Positions 10,286 to 21,953 of a stretch of 64,000 nucleotides of DNA are shown here, piece by piece. The stretch lies in contig OX940868.1 of NCBI GenBank assembly GCA_954871525.1, positions 18,905,056 through 18,969,055 on the forward strand, read 5' to 3'. How positions within the stretch are numbered: position 1 is the stretch's first letter; each line of letters begins with the position of its first letter. The notes under the pieces were generated by a model. The model was not told the DNA's origin. It was given only the letters and a program-made list of their open reading frames with translations, and searched no databases. The DNA is from Parietaria judaica. Its lineage: Eukaryota > Streptophyta > Magnoliopsida > Rosales > Urticaceae. The translations under genes and the position numbers were made by a program.

Positions 10286-11838
10286 CTAAGAGTATGAACA
10301 AAATGTAGCGTTTTTAATACACAAAAACAGCCTCTCGTACGCCAGGGCCATCTTCCGCGCCGTGAACATTGCCGCCGCGTAGCGCTGGCACGCCCGCCCG
10401 CGCTGCGCGAGCCGCGCAACTCCCTCCTCTGCCGCACGCTCCAGTGCCTCCTGCAGCGCCTCCGCATTCGGCGAGAAGAGGAACCCGAACTCATCTTCCA
10501 CCACGATCGTCCCCTTTATGCTGGCGAACCGCGATGCCATCACCGGCGTCCCGCTCATCATCGCCTCCATCAGCGTCAGGTCCAACCCTTGCGGCCGCAT
10601 CGTCGGGTTCACGAACACGTCGATCGCGTTGTAGAAGCCTCGCAGCTCGTTCGGGCTCATTGAGCCGAGCACGAGCACGTTTGGGCCCATATCCTTGTAC
10701 CGGCTTTGCCACGGCCCCGAGCCCGCGACAACGAGGTACACATCGGAGCGTTTCTTCAGTAAAGCCGCGAAAGCCTCGTGGAGTAATGGGTGTCCTTTGT
10801 CTTTAACCAACCGCCCGGCCACTCCAAAAACGAGGCTTCCGTTCTTCGGGATGCCGATCTTGGACCGGAAGCTTGCACCAAGGGCTGCGTCAACAGAAAA
10901 TTCTTCTCCGTCCACGCCGTTGAGGATGACGTGGACGCGGCGGCCGGGGATCTGGTACATCTCACGGAGCATCTCGCCACAGCTGTCACTTATGGCCACG
11001 TGGTGTGCGTAGCTCTTGAAGAATCGGATCTCGTTGAGAACTTTCGGGATTACACCGCGGAGACTTTCATTAAAGGCCGGGGACATGGGCTCGCTGGGGT
11101 GGCGAGCGAGGTCTTGCACGATGTCGGACTGAACGCTCTCGAGCGCGATGCCGTGCCACGACACGGCCAGGTTGGGGAGCGACCTTGCGAGCCAGTGCGG
11201 GAGAGCCACGCTCTCCGAGTGGACCACATCGAAAGGCGCGCGGCCTTCCTCTTCTGTGAACTGCTCCCACGCCTTGTTGTACTGCCACCGTCCTGGTTCG
11301 CCCTCGTGGGAGTGGATGAACGGCGACGCGGATGCTTCGCCAAAGTCGGAGTCCCCGGCTCCAGCATCTTTTGCCGCAGGCGAGGTGAAGACGTGGACCT
11401 ATTTGATTACTGTTAATATTAATAATTATACGTGTATTTCATAAACACATAACATAATTATACGTCTAATTTTAAAGAATAAAATACCCGATGGCCTCGC
11501 CTTGCAAGGGCGGTGTGAAGCGTGTGCGCGTGCCGCTCCATGCCTCCCGGGGCCGTCCCGGCCGGCCATTTCCGTGAAAACACAGCGATCTTGAGAGCCA
11601 CTCGCGGCGGGCTCCGCTCATCGAACGCCAGCCGGTTCCACGCGAACTCCACAGCGAGGAGATCGCCCGACCACGGTTTCGCGGCGCCGGCGAGGGTGGT
11701 GCAGATGGAAGTGGTGGTGGGGGTGTGGAGGAGGAAGAGAGCGGGGATGGTGAAGAGGACGACGAAGAAGAGCGTGGTGCAGAGGCTGGAGTTCATGGCC
11801 ATGGCGGGCTTCTTGGGTTTGCTGGTGATGGAGGCCAT
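10286..11838 (-). CDS. GT4-family (group 1) glycosyltransferase, membrane-anchored
   Basis: Exons are 11838-11488 and 11398-10286, both phase 0, with GT-AG borders, giving 487 residues. I chose the ATG at 11838 because the residues before it look like untranslated sequence; an in-frame ATG exists further upstream at 11967. Residues about 19-37 (TTLFFVVLFTIPALFLL) form one hydrophobic segment, suggesting a type II Golgi or ER anchor. Then come KIAVFSRKWP and GGMERHAHTLHTALARRGHR (glycosyltransferase 4 N-terminal domain), VSWHGIALE, VILNGVDG, FGVAGRLVKDKGH, VVAGSGPW and the donor-binding region GLDLTLMEAMMSGTPVMASR. In the usual EX7E motif the first Glu is Gln here (Gln387), with Glu395 kept. 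Similar plant proteins are annotated only as UDP-glycosyltransferase superfamily members; donor and acceptor are unknown. The coding sequence is GC-rich compared with its surroundings. Confidence 0.88.
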
Positions 11839-13816
11839 GAATGGCGGGTTTGGAAGCTGGGAAAGATGATTAGTGGGGATGATAATGGACATGAGAGTGA
11901 TATAATATGTGGAGATTTGACTGGCTTTGCTGAAAAGTATGGCAAAGTGGGGAAGATGAACACGCACTGAAGCAAGCTCAAAGCTTGGAATTTTCTATCT
12001 CAGTACGTTTCTCACGCAGAGAGAGAGAGAGAGAGGCGCTATTTACTCATGGGCACATGAATAGCAAAGGAGGGTAGTTTTAAAACAGAGTCAGACTATA
12101 ATAAAAGAATTTAGTGTTACTTATTTTATTTTCTTGAAAAAAAAAAGTAATTTTATTGTAAAAAAAAAAAAAAAACTCGGGAAAATAACGGTATAAGTAT
12201 TTAATGTATGACCAACTGGAGCGGCGCCATGAGCTCAACGTCAAAGAATAGTGGTCAAAGTATTTTAAGTCATTTTACGGGTAATTAATTATTTTTTTTA
12301 TATATATAGTTTGTCTTAATAAATACAAAATATATATTTTTTTAATATTTTTATACGGTTTCGTATTTGTATTATCTTACTTGTGGATTTACTTGTAGAA
12401 ATTCATAAATGGTATTGTTAGATTTAAGTAATATCAAAGCATGGTGGAGTTGCGACTAGGATCTTTTATATGTTTCTAAAGAGCTACAAAGTCTAAGAAG
12501 GCACGTGGACTTTATTGGCGTTGACTTGGATCCGCTTCTGATCACTTTTCAACTATCTTTTGGTTTATCATTTTTTTTTTCCTCTTTCCTATATGATAAT
12601 GATTTTATATGTCATTGCTCAAAATAGATGCAGATCTAGTATATATACACATGAGTAATTAGGCAACTAAATAGTTATAAAATCAAAGAAGTTTAATTTC
12701 TTCTCCCTCTTTCTCTTTATTTCTCTTCACTTATGTCCCCTTTTACCCATTTCACTTTTGAGGCTATATTTAGTAACTAACATTAGTGGTTAGTCTTTTT
12801 TTTTTTTTTTTTAATGACATTAGTGGTTAGTCTGAATATAAGGAAATGTGGATCAGGCAAGGGTAGCTCAAAAAAAACTCCGCACAAACAAATATTATAT
12901 GTAGGGTCGGGCTTGAGTTTATCGAATTTTGTTGGAGTTTTTCGCTAAGTAACTTTTTAATCCATTTTAAAATTATAGCTTAAATTTAAGTTACATGATT
13001 AATTAAATATAAAATCATATATAAAAAGAAAGTAGACTTTCAAATTTGAGCGTCGTAAGGTATCAGTTTTACTCACTTATAGCAAAGGCCGAGCCTGGTT
13101 ATATGTATGTTGAAATGGCACTGCGATACTCTCAAGCTTTGCTTGATAATTTTAAGGATTTTGGAAAATTTTCTTTTAGCATTACCTACTTAAATGATTA
13201 TGAAGTTTTTTTCATTAAGATGTAGCTATATGGGTTTTTTATGAATAAGATGGCTCCAAAAGAAAATCTTAATACGAGATTATTAGGTGATTTTAAGATG
13301 CTCCTTCGCATAGATGAAAGCAAATTAGAGCGAACCAAGCATTAGAACTGAAAATAAATATTAAAAAAAAAACGGACACATTGTTTTATAGTGGTTCAAA
13401 TGGAGACCGAATTCCTACGAAACTTCCAAATGATTGCACCATAGAATGTTTTTGGTTACGCATTTATAATATTTATTTTCTACTATCAAGAACCTTGAAA
13501 TCCTCTCTCAAATCGAATTGGAAGCACAGGAGCTTACAATGATTTTGACAGAGAAAATAAAGAGAAGAAGAGAACCACGAAGGATCCTTAACCCTGTTAC
13601 AAATTAGATGTCACTAATTAGAAAGCCAATGCAACAAGACTTTGTAACCGTCAGTCAAGCTGTGAAGAGTGAGCCATGTTGTGTCGTTTCTCAAGTCGAT
13701 CGTCGTTTGAGCTTCTTGGGCTTCACTTCCTTTTTATAAAAAAAGTTATGAATAATCTATTTTTGACAGTAATTTCGGTAGTTAGTAGCCGGCAATTTTT
13801 TCGCAGTAAATAAGAA
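11839..13816. other. Intergenic, upstream of the glycosyltransferase gene
   Basis: Holds a (GA)n run at about 12016-12037, which is a CT-rich run in the leader or promoter of the minus-strand gene, and several A or T homopolymers. The part 13310-13740 (tttatagtggttcaaatgg, then gaaaataaagagaagaagag) resembles the LTR texture of plant copia elements, but I cannot find ends. Nothing else is recognised. Confidence 0.4.
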
Positions 13817-16800
13817 TTAGTAATAGGGTTAAAGACGGCGAAAATATCCTAAGTTTGGTCAAATAACCTCTCGTGAACTCAAAGTTTAAAAGTGGTGGCA
13901 AAAAAACTCAAAGTCGCATTTGGGGAGTTGACCGCTCTATTATCGTAACGCCGTTAACTTACCCGTTAACTCATTAGGGCTTAATTAGTTGTATTAAATA
14001 GTGCTGATATGGGTTCAATTCGTTGTTTAGTCGTAAACGAGGTTGATATGGGCTTGTCCACGTGACAAAAATTGTTATGTCAGCAACCCACATTCGTCCA
14101 CGTGGCCAGAGTTAACAGGTAAGTTAATTGCGTTACGAAAATGGAGTGGTCAACTCCTCAAATGCGACTTTGAATATATTTTTGCCACAACTTTTTTAAA
14201 CTTTGGTACACGAGAGATTCTTTGACTAAATTTTAAGTATTTTTACCATCATTTTTTAAAATAAAGACGAGCCTCATTAAAGCCTCTGAGTCCCCCAAAC
14301 GGGTGCGACTCGAGAGGGAAGACTACTCCACATCAAACCATTGGCCACAACCATAAGAGCGTCCCGCAAAATGATCGGAACTCCCTGATTACATCCAGAA
14401 TTTTTCAAAAGAAGAGGTTCAACACTTGATGGAACATACTCCAACCAGACAATATTGACTCTATACTTAGTAGCATGTTTCGCAAGGCCATGCGCGATTT
14501 CATTACAACTTCTCGGATTAAAGTAGAGTTCCATAGAGTCCAGCCGAGTAACTATAAGATGAGTATCAGAGGTAATAGATCCCAAATCTAAAAGGGGACT
14601 GCGTTTGTTATTGAGAGTTTTAACCTCCCCCAGACAATATGACTATAAACGAATCTTCTACCTTCCCTGATCATACGCCAGTTCAACTCCTTGACGAATA
14701 CCTGAAGCCTCCGCAAGCTGGTGAGACAATCCGTGCCTATAAAAATTAATCCCTGAGGCAAGGACACAATTCTCGTGATTACGAGCCACAAAGTCAATTA
14801 TGTACCCCTCTCCACGGCCATCAATCGCAGCGTCAACACAAATGTCTACCCATCCCAACTCAGTAAGAATCCCAGCCGGTGTAGGTGTCTTATCAAGCTT
14901 CTTTGGGTTCTCCGTCTTCTGGGCCTCCTTGAACTCTGAGAGGTAACTGAGCGCCCCATCAACAATATTCTCTTGGGTCCTTGATTTGCTTCCATTCACA
15001 ACACTATTCCTATTATTCTATATTTGCCACACTAGAATTGCAAAAAGTGTATACTCACCCGGGCTAAGAGAGGTGAGAGCAGAGGACACGAGGCAAAGAG
15101 GGTCGAGTCCTGATTCAAACAAGTCCAACATACCACCTAACCCTACAAGTTTCCCGAATTTACGAACATATTTGCACCCCCAAAAGCAATGACCAACAGT
15201 CTCGTGCTCAAGATGACATAGAGTGCATCTTGTGCCCAAAATCATTCCACGGCGGGAGAGAACCGTGTAAGTGGGCACAATTTTTTTACAAACCCTCCAC
15301 ATGGGGGGTTTAATCTTCGGAGGGGTTGTAACCTTCCAAATCTTACTCCACCATGTTGATCCATTACCGGAAGAGGAAGTCGATCCAAGTTTGAACATCG
15401 ACGCAAAACCGATTCAATATCCGCTTTTGACTGAGTAGTCACCATCTGTAGAATAGTGCCACATAATCTCATCCTCCTGATCATTGTCTGCCCGGGGAAT
15501 GCTAAGAATGGATGTGGCATCCTCTAATCCAAACATTGTCCAAATAAGCTCGTCATCCCATTCACCTGAGTTTGTCTTTAGCTCACATACCCGCATATTC
15601 CGAGGCAAAGGAGGGGGATCAATGAGATGAAAGGAGCCTGTCCTCGGGATCCAATTGTCATTCACAATGTCTACATTTTTGTCGTTGCCTACCCGCCAGC
15701 GAGAACATGCTTGAATAATAGAGCGGCCCTATAGGAGACTCCTCCATACATAAGAAGCAGCAGAATCCATCTGCGTCGAGAAGGCGTTCCCGGGAGGATG
15801 GTAGCAGGCTGCGAAAAATTTACCCACGAGCGAGTTCGGGGATCTGATAAGACGCCACATATTCTTCGTGAGCAAAGCTTGATTAAAGCATCCCATCTGC
15901 CTAAAGCCTAGCCCACCCCTCGCTCTTGTTCCGACAAAGCTTAATCCATTTTGACTAGTGGATCTTTCGGTGGTTGCTTCCATCACCCCACCAAAATTCA
16001 GCGCAAATTTTATGGATGTCATCAATAAACTAGTCGGAATACGAAAGCAACTCATCACGTACGTCGGAATAGATTAAATAGCAGCCTTTATAAGAACTTT
16101 TATACCTGCTTGCGAGACTTTTGTACCCTTCCAGCTTTTAACTCTGTTCCACACCCTGTCTAGAGCATAGGCAAACAAATTTTTTTTCCGACGACCAGCA
16201 AATGCTTGGAGGCCAAGATAACGCTGGTGGCACTCAGTAGTTGACACTCCGAGGCAACATGAAATATGTGATCTTCTAGTTTCTTCCACATACTTTCCAA
16301 AACATACATCCGACTTTGTGTAATTAACCATCTGATTCGACGCCTTCTCGTAAATTCGCAGACACTCTCTAACGGTTTCGGTTTCCTCCTCAATCGCCGA
16401 AAATAAGATGAGATTGTCATCCGCAAAGACCAGATGGGAAATCCACAATCCTTCTCCACCAAATCTAAGCCCGTTGAGGATGTCTTTTTCCTACGCATCT
16501 CGAAGAAGACCAGAGAGCCCTCAGAGCAAAAAAGGAACATAAATAGGGACAACGGGTCCCCTTGACGAAGACATCTATGAGGAGTAACTCGGCCACGAAC
16601 CGTCCTATGTTACCGACGTTACGCAACCCATAATCTTGTCAACCCACTCATTCACATATCCCAAGCATATCATCACCGCACGAAAAAATGACCATTCAAC
16701 TCTATCGTACGCCTTTGCTATATCAAGTTTAAGAGCCGCACATTCCCCATTTCTAAAACGTACGCGCCGCATCGTATGGATTCCTTCAAACCCAATCATC

Positions 16801-16987
16801 GCATTATCAAAGATTTGGCGACCGCCCTCAAAGGCACTCTAGTTCTCCGAGATTGCGAACACATAGTCACTTTCAACCGGTCCGTGAGACACGTTGACAC
16901 GATCTTATAGATAAAATTGCAGAGACTAGTGGGATAGAAATAACTTACCTTTTTTCCTTTTAAGATCTTGGGGATGAGGTTGATAAC

Positions 16988-17240
16988 TGATGTCGATCAT
17001 TTATTAATATATTTAAGTTTAATTATTATTTATTTGTTTCTATTTTAGTTAGAGAGATTTAGGGAATTAGTTCCTCTTTTCTTGCTTGTCGGTTAAACCC
17101 TAGCTCTATATAAGAGTGGTGGATGTTATTGTATTTCTCATATTTGAATGAATAGAAAATTGAAGCTTTTGCTTTGAGTTCCCGAGTTTCATACTCGTTG
17201 AGACGCGTTCTTGTGTTCTTCCATAGTCCGCTCTACATCA
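16988..17240 (+). repeat. 5' LTR (253 bp)
   Basis: The LTR starts TGATGTCGATC and ends CTCTACATCA. It has a TATA-like TATATAAG at about 17107-17114, which would serve as the element's promoter. Confidence 0.93.
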
Positions 17241-17242
17241 GT

Positions 17243-17255
17243 TGGTATCAGAGCC
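17243..17255 (+). other. Primer-binding site, initiator tRNA-Met type
   Basis: TGGTATCAGAGCC lies two bases after the 5' LTR and matches the 3' end of plant initiator methionine tRNA, the commonest primer of plant LTR elements. Confidence 0.9.
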
Positions 17256-17315
17256 ACTTGTTTTTGTGCAGAGGCACCGAATAAGCGAGCCGTTCACGAA
17301 GCTTTCATAGAGGAT

Positions 17316-18149
17316 ATGGTGAGACGAGAAGAGGTCGACAGATTGCGCGCTCAGGTGGAATTGCTAACCCGTCAGATGGCTGCACTGGTGCAGAATCAAA
17401 TGGAGCAACGACGCCGAGACGAGTCCGACACCGAGGACCAGGCCAACCTGTTCGAGCATAATTTTGGACGTGCGGCGGTCCCAGAAGATGCGCGAAGGGT
17501 AGCGGCGTTCGAGGTGGCTATCCCGGAGTACGAAGAATCGACGTACGATGAGGCGGAGCACGGAGAGGCCGTGTACGACGAATCGGTTTACGGCGAAACG
17601 GAGTATGACAAACCCGTGTACGATGACTATGACGAAGCCGTTTACGACGAGCCTATTTACGACGAGGCGGAGTACGCCAAAATCGTGCATGACGAGGTCG
17701 TGGACGACGACAACGTGTGCACATATGAAGAAGATTCCGCGTATGATGAGGTCGCGTTTGAGGAAGCCGACGATGAGGACGAGAAGCAATTTGAGAGTGA
17801 CACGAGTATATTTCGTGTTGTTCATATGTCGTGTTTGAACGCAACGGTAAAGATAGATGTTTTGCGGAGCCCGAGCAACCTTTTCCCGGAAACAAAGCAT
17901 CAGACTCGCATTGAGAAAGAAGTGGAAGAATCCAAAATTATTTTTGGGTTAAAATCCAAGAAGATGCCCGAGGAAGAAGAGCGACGTGACAAGGTCCAAG
18001 TGAAGCCAATAAACAAGCGTGCGAAGGAGACACCCGACAAGCTGCCCGACATAATGATCGCGACGCCCAACTCCAACGAACCACCAGAGTCCACTACCAA
18101 TCCGCCCCAAGAAATTCGAGGACGAATTTTCTCAACGCCGAGAGAATGA
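17316..18149 (+). CDS. Gag-like protein of the short LTR element
   Basis: I take the ATG at 17316 (MVRREEVDRLRAQVELL) as start because it follows the primer site; the frame is open further upstream into the LTR but without a better ATG. The product has 277 residues. An N-terminal coiled coil (VDRLRAQVELLTRQMAAL, about residues 7-24) is followed by an acidic region with about ten imperfect copies of a Val/Thr-Tyr-Asp-Glu motif (residues about 70-145), then a basic C-terminal tail ending GRIFSTPRE. The coiled coil and the tail resemble the flanks of Ty3/gypsy gag-pol proteins, but the capsid core and zinc knuckle are missing. The stop codon TGA is made of the first three bases of the 3' LTR. 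Function is unknown; it may only preserve cis signals. Confidence 0.6.
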   Translation: MVRREEVDRLRAQVELLTRQMAALVQNQMEQRRRDESDTEDQANLFEHNFGRAAVPEDARRVAAFEVAIPEYEESTYDEAEHGEAVYDESVYGETEYDKPVYDDYDEAVYDEPIYDEAEYAKIVHDEVVDDDNVCTYEEDSAYDEVAFEEADDEDEKQFESDTSIFRVVHMSCLNATVKIDVLRSPSNLFPETKHQTRIEKEVEESKIIFGLKSKKMPEEEERRDKVQVKPINKRAKETPDKLPDIMIATPNSNEPPESTTNPPQEIRGRIFSTPRE

Positions 18150-18400
18150 TGTCGATCATTTATTAATATATTTAAGTTTAATTATTATTTATTTGTTTCT
18201 ATTTTAGTTAGAGAGATTTAGGGAATTAGTTCCTCTTTTCTTGCTTTTCGGTTTAAACCCTAGCTCTATATAAGAGTGGTGGATGTTATTGTATTTCTCA
18301 TATTTGAATTAATAGAAAATTGAAGCTTTTGCTTTGAATTCCCGAATTTCATACTCGTTGAGACGCGTTCTTGTGTTCTTCCATAGTCCGCTCTACATCA
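18147..18400 (+). repeat. 3' LTR (254 bp)
   Basis: Nearly identical to the 5' LTR; one extra T and a few substitutions (for example tcccgaatttc instead of tcccgagtttc). It is preceded by a short purine-rich run (gagagaa) that can serve as polypurine tract. Confidence 0.93.
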
Positions 18401-18907
18401 ATAACTGTGTTATTGAAGACTGATGCGGATCTCCTATGGTTCAAAATCTCTAGACAGACCTATGTCACTGTTTTACCAACAACATTCCAAAACTTCTGGT
18501 AAAAAAGGGCTGGAAAGCCGTCCGGGCCTGGGGCTTTTAAAGCCTCCATTGAGAAGACCACGCCTTAAACATCCTCCGCTGTGAAAGGGATAATAAGGAA
18601 ACTATTCATCTCGGCCGAGATTTTGGAGGAGATTCCAACAAGACCCGCCTCGATGTCTTCTTCGGATGGTGTGCTAGACGTGAAAATATCTCAAAAATAA
18701 TCCACTACAACATTGGCCACCCCTTTTATCTCCAGAATGCCATATACCCATCTTGTAAAAAAAGGCCATCAATTTTTATTTTATTTTTTCCGACGACTAG
18801 AAGCTCGTTGGAGATAGAACTTCGAGTTTATGTCCCCATGCTTGAACCAGATGGCTCTACTCCGTTGGCGCCAAAAGTATTTTTACCATCATTAACCCTT
18901 AGTAATA

Positions 18908-21336
18908 TCACTAATACTCTTAAATCTATAATCAATATGTATTCATTGCTATCTTGGATTGTTTTTTTCTTTTTCTTATCACTTGTTAGAATATGGAGCC
19001 TACATAAAGGCCCAAATGAGAAAGAGGGCTTAATATGACGTTTCACTTATGAGTTTATAATGGAAAGCTGATGATGGAGATAGTGTGGCTACAATAAAAA
19101 GCCCAAATTTGTTATATCCTCTTAAATAGGCGTTGTAGAAGTTCGACGGTATAAAAAATGGGCCAATGAGTTAGAATTTGGTCAAAGCGATACTAAAACT
19201 AAATCCAATCTAATTTTATTAGATGATAAAAAAATAAACTCAATTCAATTCAAAAAACTTAAACGCGGATCTAACCCTACTCGAAAAAATTTAAGTTGGG
19301 TTGGGTCATTGAATTATACTAAAAAAATATTTTTAAAAAAATTAGCTTATGATACTTAAAATTACCTCAAATATTCAATTGATAAATATATCTTTTATAA
19401 TTTTAAACATCCAACTCAATGAGAATAATAAATTAATTAACTATATAATTTGTTTCTTTTGTTTTTCGTTTTTAAGTGTTTACATCTAAAAATTAATCAT
19501 AATAATAAGTTTTTTATTTGGTCAAGTTGATCGGGCCGGCTCAACCTCAATATATTTGGTTCAACACCAATACGACTATTTTATTAGGTTGAGTCCAATT
19601 CGACCAAATTTTATTGGATTAGTTGCGGTAGATCACAGTTAATTAAATTGTGTTAGGCTTTCAAAATTGGGTTTTTCTTTTATTTTCACACCATTTCCTA
19701 CTCTCTCGCATTTTCCTCTCTTGTAATGAGAAATTCATAAATCTATAATAAAGTGGGAGATTGTGTGTGTAAAGAAGACGACCTCGATGATACATCTTTG
19801 TTAGGGTCATTTGCCTTAACAAAGAGTGGACATATGTCAGAGATTGCAATTCGAACCACTATGAAATTAATTATGTTGATTCCTATCTCTTTTTGGTTTA
19901 TATTTGTATGTTAGTAGTTGGATCCGATCTTATTTTTTCTTGCAAAAATCAGCTTGATACACAATAGTTATGTTAAAAAGGGAAAAAAAAAAAAAAAAAA
20001 GAGAAAGAAGAAAACTAATATTTTTAAGGGATATCTGAAAGACAACTTTGTCTATAAATGTCGACATTATATAAGGTATAGGTTTTTAAGTAAACGTCAC
20101 CAAAATACTTGAGTTCATCACTCTTTATCACTTTTTACTATCCACTTGTCCCTAAAACTTTTAACAGATATCAAATTACCAATTATAGTGTTTTTTTTTT
20201 TTTGGTGGGGGGATGTATCTTTTTATGAACAAACCCTTTTAACATTTTATAATGTACCAAATACCAACCTAAGATAAATGTAAATGTTAAAATTTTTAAA
20301 GACTAATTGATTAGAAAAAGTCAAAGAGTGACGATGCAAGAATATTGGTGCTGATTACTTAAAAAAAAAAAACTACACCATCGTTTAGGGGTGAACAGAA
20401 TAAACTATAATCCGAATATTAAACCGAAAACCGGATTTACCGGTATCATACATAGCAAATACCGAATTTAAATGACTAAAACTTAATGTGTCGAATAGAA
20501 ACCGAAAACCGATATATCATTTGGTTGCGGTATTATGTTATTATAAAATAAACCTAAAACTGAAAAATCGAATTTACCGCATGTGAATAAAAGTTTAATA
20601 TTAGTTTTAGATTTTATATTGCACAGTGTATTAAGTTTTACTTATATAATATTTATGGAGTTTATTTATTTCACATCTATATTTATCATATTTTTTTACT
20701 TAATGATTATGTTATTGGATTTATTAATATATAATGATTAATATTTTAATTCAATTTTTGCATATTATTCAAAGTGGTAAATGTGCTTAAAATATCGATA
20801 ATACTACAACTAAATACCGAATATATTGTAAATATATGTTCGGGTTCCAACCCCGAAAGACTCAAATGAGTGCCTCTTTAGATATACTTTTGTTTATTGA
20901 CTTTTCTTTTAAGTGGCCAAGCCACTTGACCTTTAGTTTACTACACTAAAAAAATATAAAAATAAAATAAAATTAGCCAGTAGGCCAACGGAACGAAAGT
21001 TCCGAATTGCCATACATGAGCTATTGAGCAATGTACATGTGTTCAAAGTAATAGCGAGACTAATTCATTAATTAATTAATAATAATAATGGTAATAATAA
21101 TACTAATAATAATGATAAAAGAGAGAAAAATGCCTAAAAATCTTCGAATTGTAATATTTATTGCACTTACTTTTAAATTCTTGAATCCAAAAACACGCGG
21201 TAGTAATTCCTGACGTTAATATTAATCCACCGTAATAATCTCTAATGTAAAAAATATATGTGGCAATAATTATTTAATTTGGGAAAAAGATATTTTAACA
21301 AGCCAATGACGGAAAATATTGTATTAGAATTTGGTA
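18908..21336. other. Intergenic, with degenerate transposon remnants
   Basis: The part 19190-19650 has ggttgggtc/caacctcaa low-complexity text like the hAT MITEs but no ends. TAGGGGTGAACA at about 20386 is a hAT-MITE-type left terminus followed by ccgaaaaccgg text to about 20850, but the matching right end and target-site copy are missing. Poly(A) runs occur at 19984 and 20361. No gene is supported. Confidence 0.4.
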
Positions 21337-21344
21337 GTTTTGGG

Positions 21345-21945
21345 TAGGGGTGAGCATTTTAGACCCAACCCGATGGCCCAACCCAATCCGTTAGAGACCC
21401 GACCCCAATCTAACCCGCCCAATCTAACGCGCTCAAAATTGGGTCGGATCGGGCCGGACCCGACTATTATTCGGGTCGGGGTCGGGTCCAAAATCTTGGG
21501 TCGGGTCGGGTCGGGGTCTCCGACCCAACCAATATAATAAATATATATTTCATATTAATTTCTATTCAAGTAGTGTAATCTTTAGTCTTTTAAAATTTTT
21601 CATTCTCAATTTTATTTACAATTAAAGACCACTAAATCTCCCATTCTCATGTTTTACATTGTTTAGTGTATGTTTGTTTGAATAAATTTATCTGGGGTAT
21701 TTTTACTTGAATTTTGAGTTACATTGATGCATTTTTTCATATTGTTTTTGGTTATATAAGATTAAATTTTATGTAATCGGGCCATGGCGACCCAACCCAA
21801 CCCAACCCGATTTTTAACGGGTCGGTTTGGTTCGGGCATTAAAAAATTTTGGGTCAAATTGGGCTCTTTTTTAGGAACCCGAAGTAATTGGGTCGGGTCC
21901 ATAAAAAGCATCGGGACGGGCCAACCCAACCCATGCTCACCCCTA
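21345..21945. mobile_element. hAT-type MITE rich in GGGTC repeats, 601 bp
   Basis: The termini are TAGGGGTGAGCA and, inverted, TAGGGGTGAGCAT. The flanking 8-mers are gttttggg (21337-21344) and gtttgggg (21946-21953), an 8-bp target-site duplication with one mismatch. Both arms are packed with gggtcggg and cccaacccaac. The 68- and 72-residue open frames inside are by-products. Confidence 0.82.
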
Positions 21946-21953
21946 GTTTGGGG

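Larger units (their letters stand above)
16988..18400 (+). mobile_element. Short non-autonomous LTR retrotransposon (TRIM/TR-GAG-like), 1413 bp
   Basis: Two nearly identical LTRs (16988-17240 and 18147-18400, TGATG...CATCA) flank a roughly 900-bp interior. A perfect 5-bp target-site duplication, ataac, lies at 16983-16987 and 18401-18405. The primer-binding site directly follows the left LTR. The only open frame is gag-like; there is no protease, reverse transcriptase or integrase, so it must depend on another element. The LTRs differ at about five positions (four substitutions and one extra T), so the insertion is fairly young compared with the decayed LINE it sits in. Confidence 0.93.
14277..18870 (-). 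pseudogene. Decayed LINE ORF2: reverse transcriptase, zf-RVT and RNase H domains
   Basis: Reading right to left, the frame fragments show a linker (WFKHGDINSKFYLQRASSRR), [16 protein letters not shown], then the interruption by the LTR element. After it come IAKAYDRVEW near 16720, LRQGDPLSLFMF near 16550 and the catalytic box VFADD near 16420. A zinc-knuckle zf-RVT domain follows (WKVTTPPKIKPPMWR and CTLCHLEHETVGHCFWGC, near 15200-15350). Last is an RNase H-like domain (ICVDAAIDGRGEGYIIDF, LAEASGIRQGVELA, and NEIAHGLAKHATKY, near 14450-14860). Many stops and frameshifts break the frame, so it cannot encode an active enzyme. The endonuclease domain and ORF1 are absent because of the 5' truncation. 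Confidence 0.88.
14254..18874 (-). mobile_element. 5'-truncated L1-type LINE, interrupted by an LTR element
   Basis: A 19-bp target-site duplication (aagtatttttaccatcatt) lies at 14235-14253 and 18875-18893. This is the hallmark of target-primed reverse transcription. The 3' end is on the left, with a short A-rich tail (ttttaaaat on the plus strand). The 5' end is truncated within the linker between endonuclease and reverse transcriptase. Without the inserted LTR element, which has its own 5-bp duplication, the LINE is about 3.2 kb. Confidence 0.92.
13826..18898. mobile_element. Mutator-like MITE split by a LINE insertion
   Basis: The MITE starts GGGTTAAAGACGGC at 13826 and ends CATCATTAACCC at 18898. 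A perfect 9-bp target-site duplication, ttagtaata, lies at 13817-13825 and 18899-18907. Its own sequence is 13826-14253 plus the last five bases, 18894-18898, about 433 bp in total. Its arms are inverted (for example aaagtcgcatttggggagttgacc near 13910, broken by one or two changes in the mate near 14150). The rest of the span is a LINE that inserted close to the right end. The 9-bp duplication proves that both outer ends belong to one element. Confidence 0.9.

Noticed and set aside
14986..15192. Plus-strand open frames across 14000-16850
   Set aside because: They are antisense shadows of the decayed LINE ORF2 on the minus strand.
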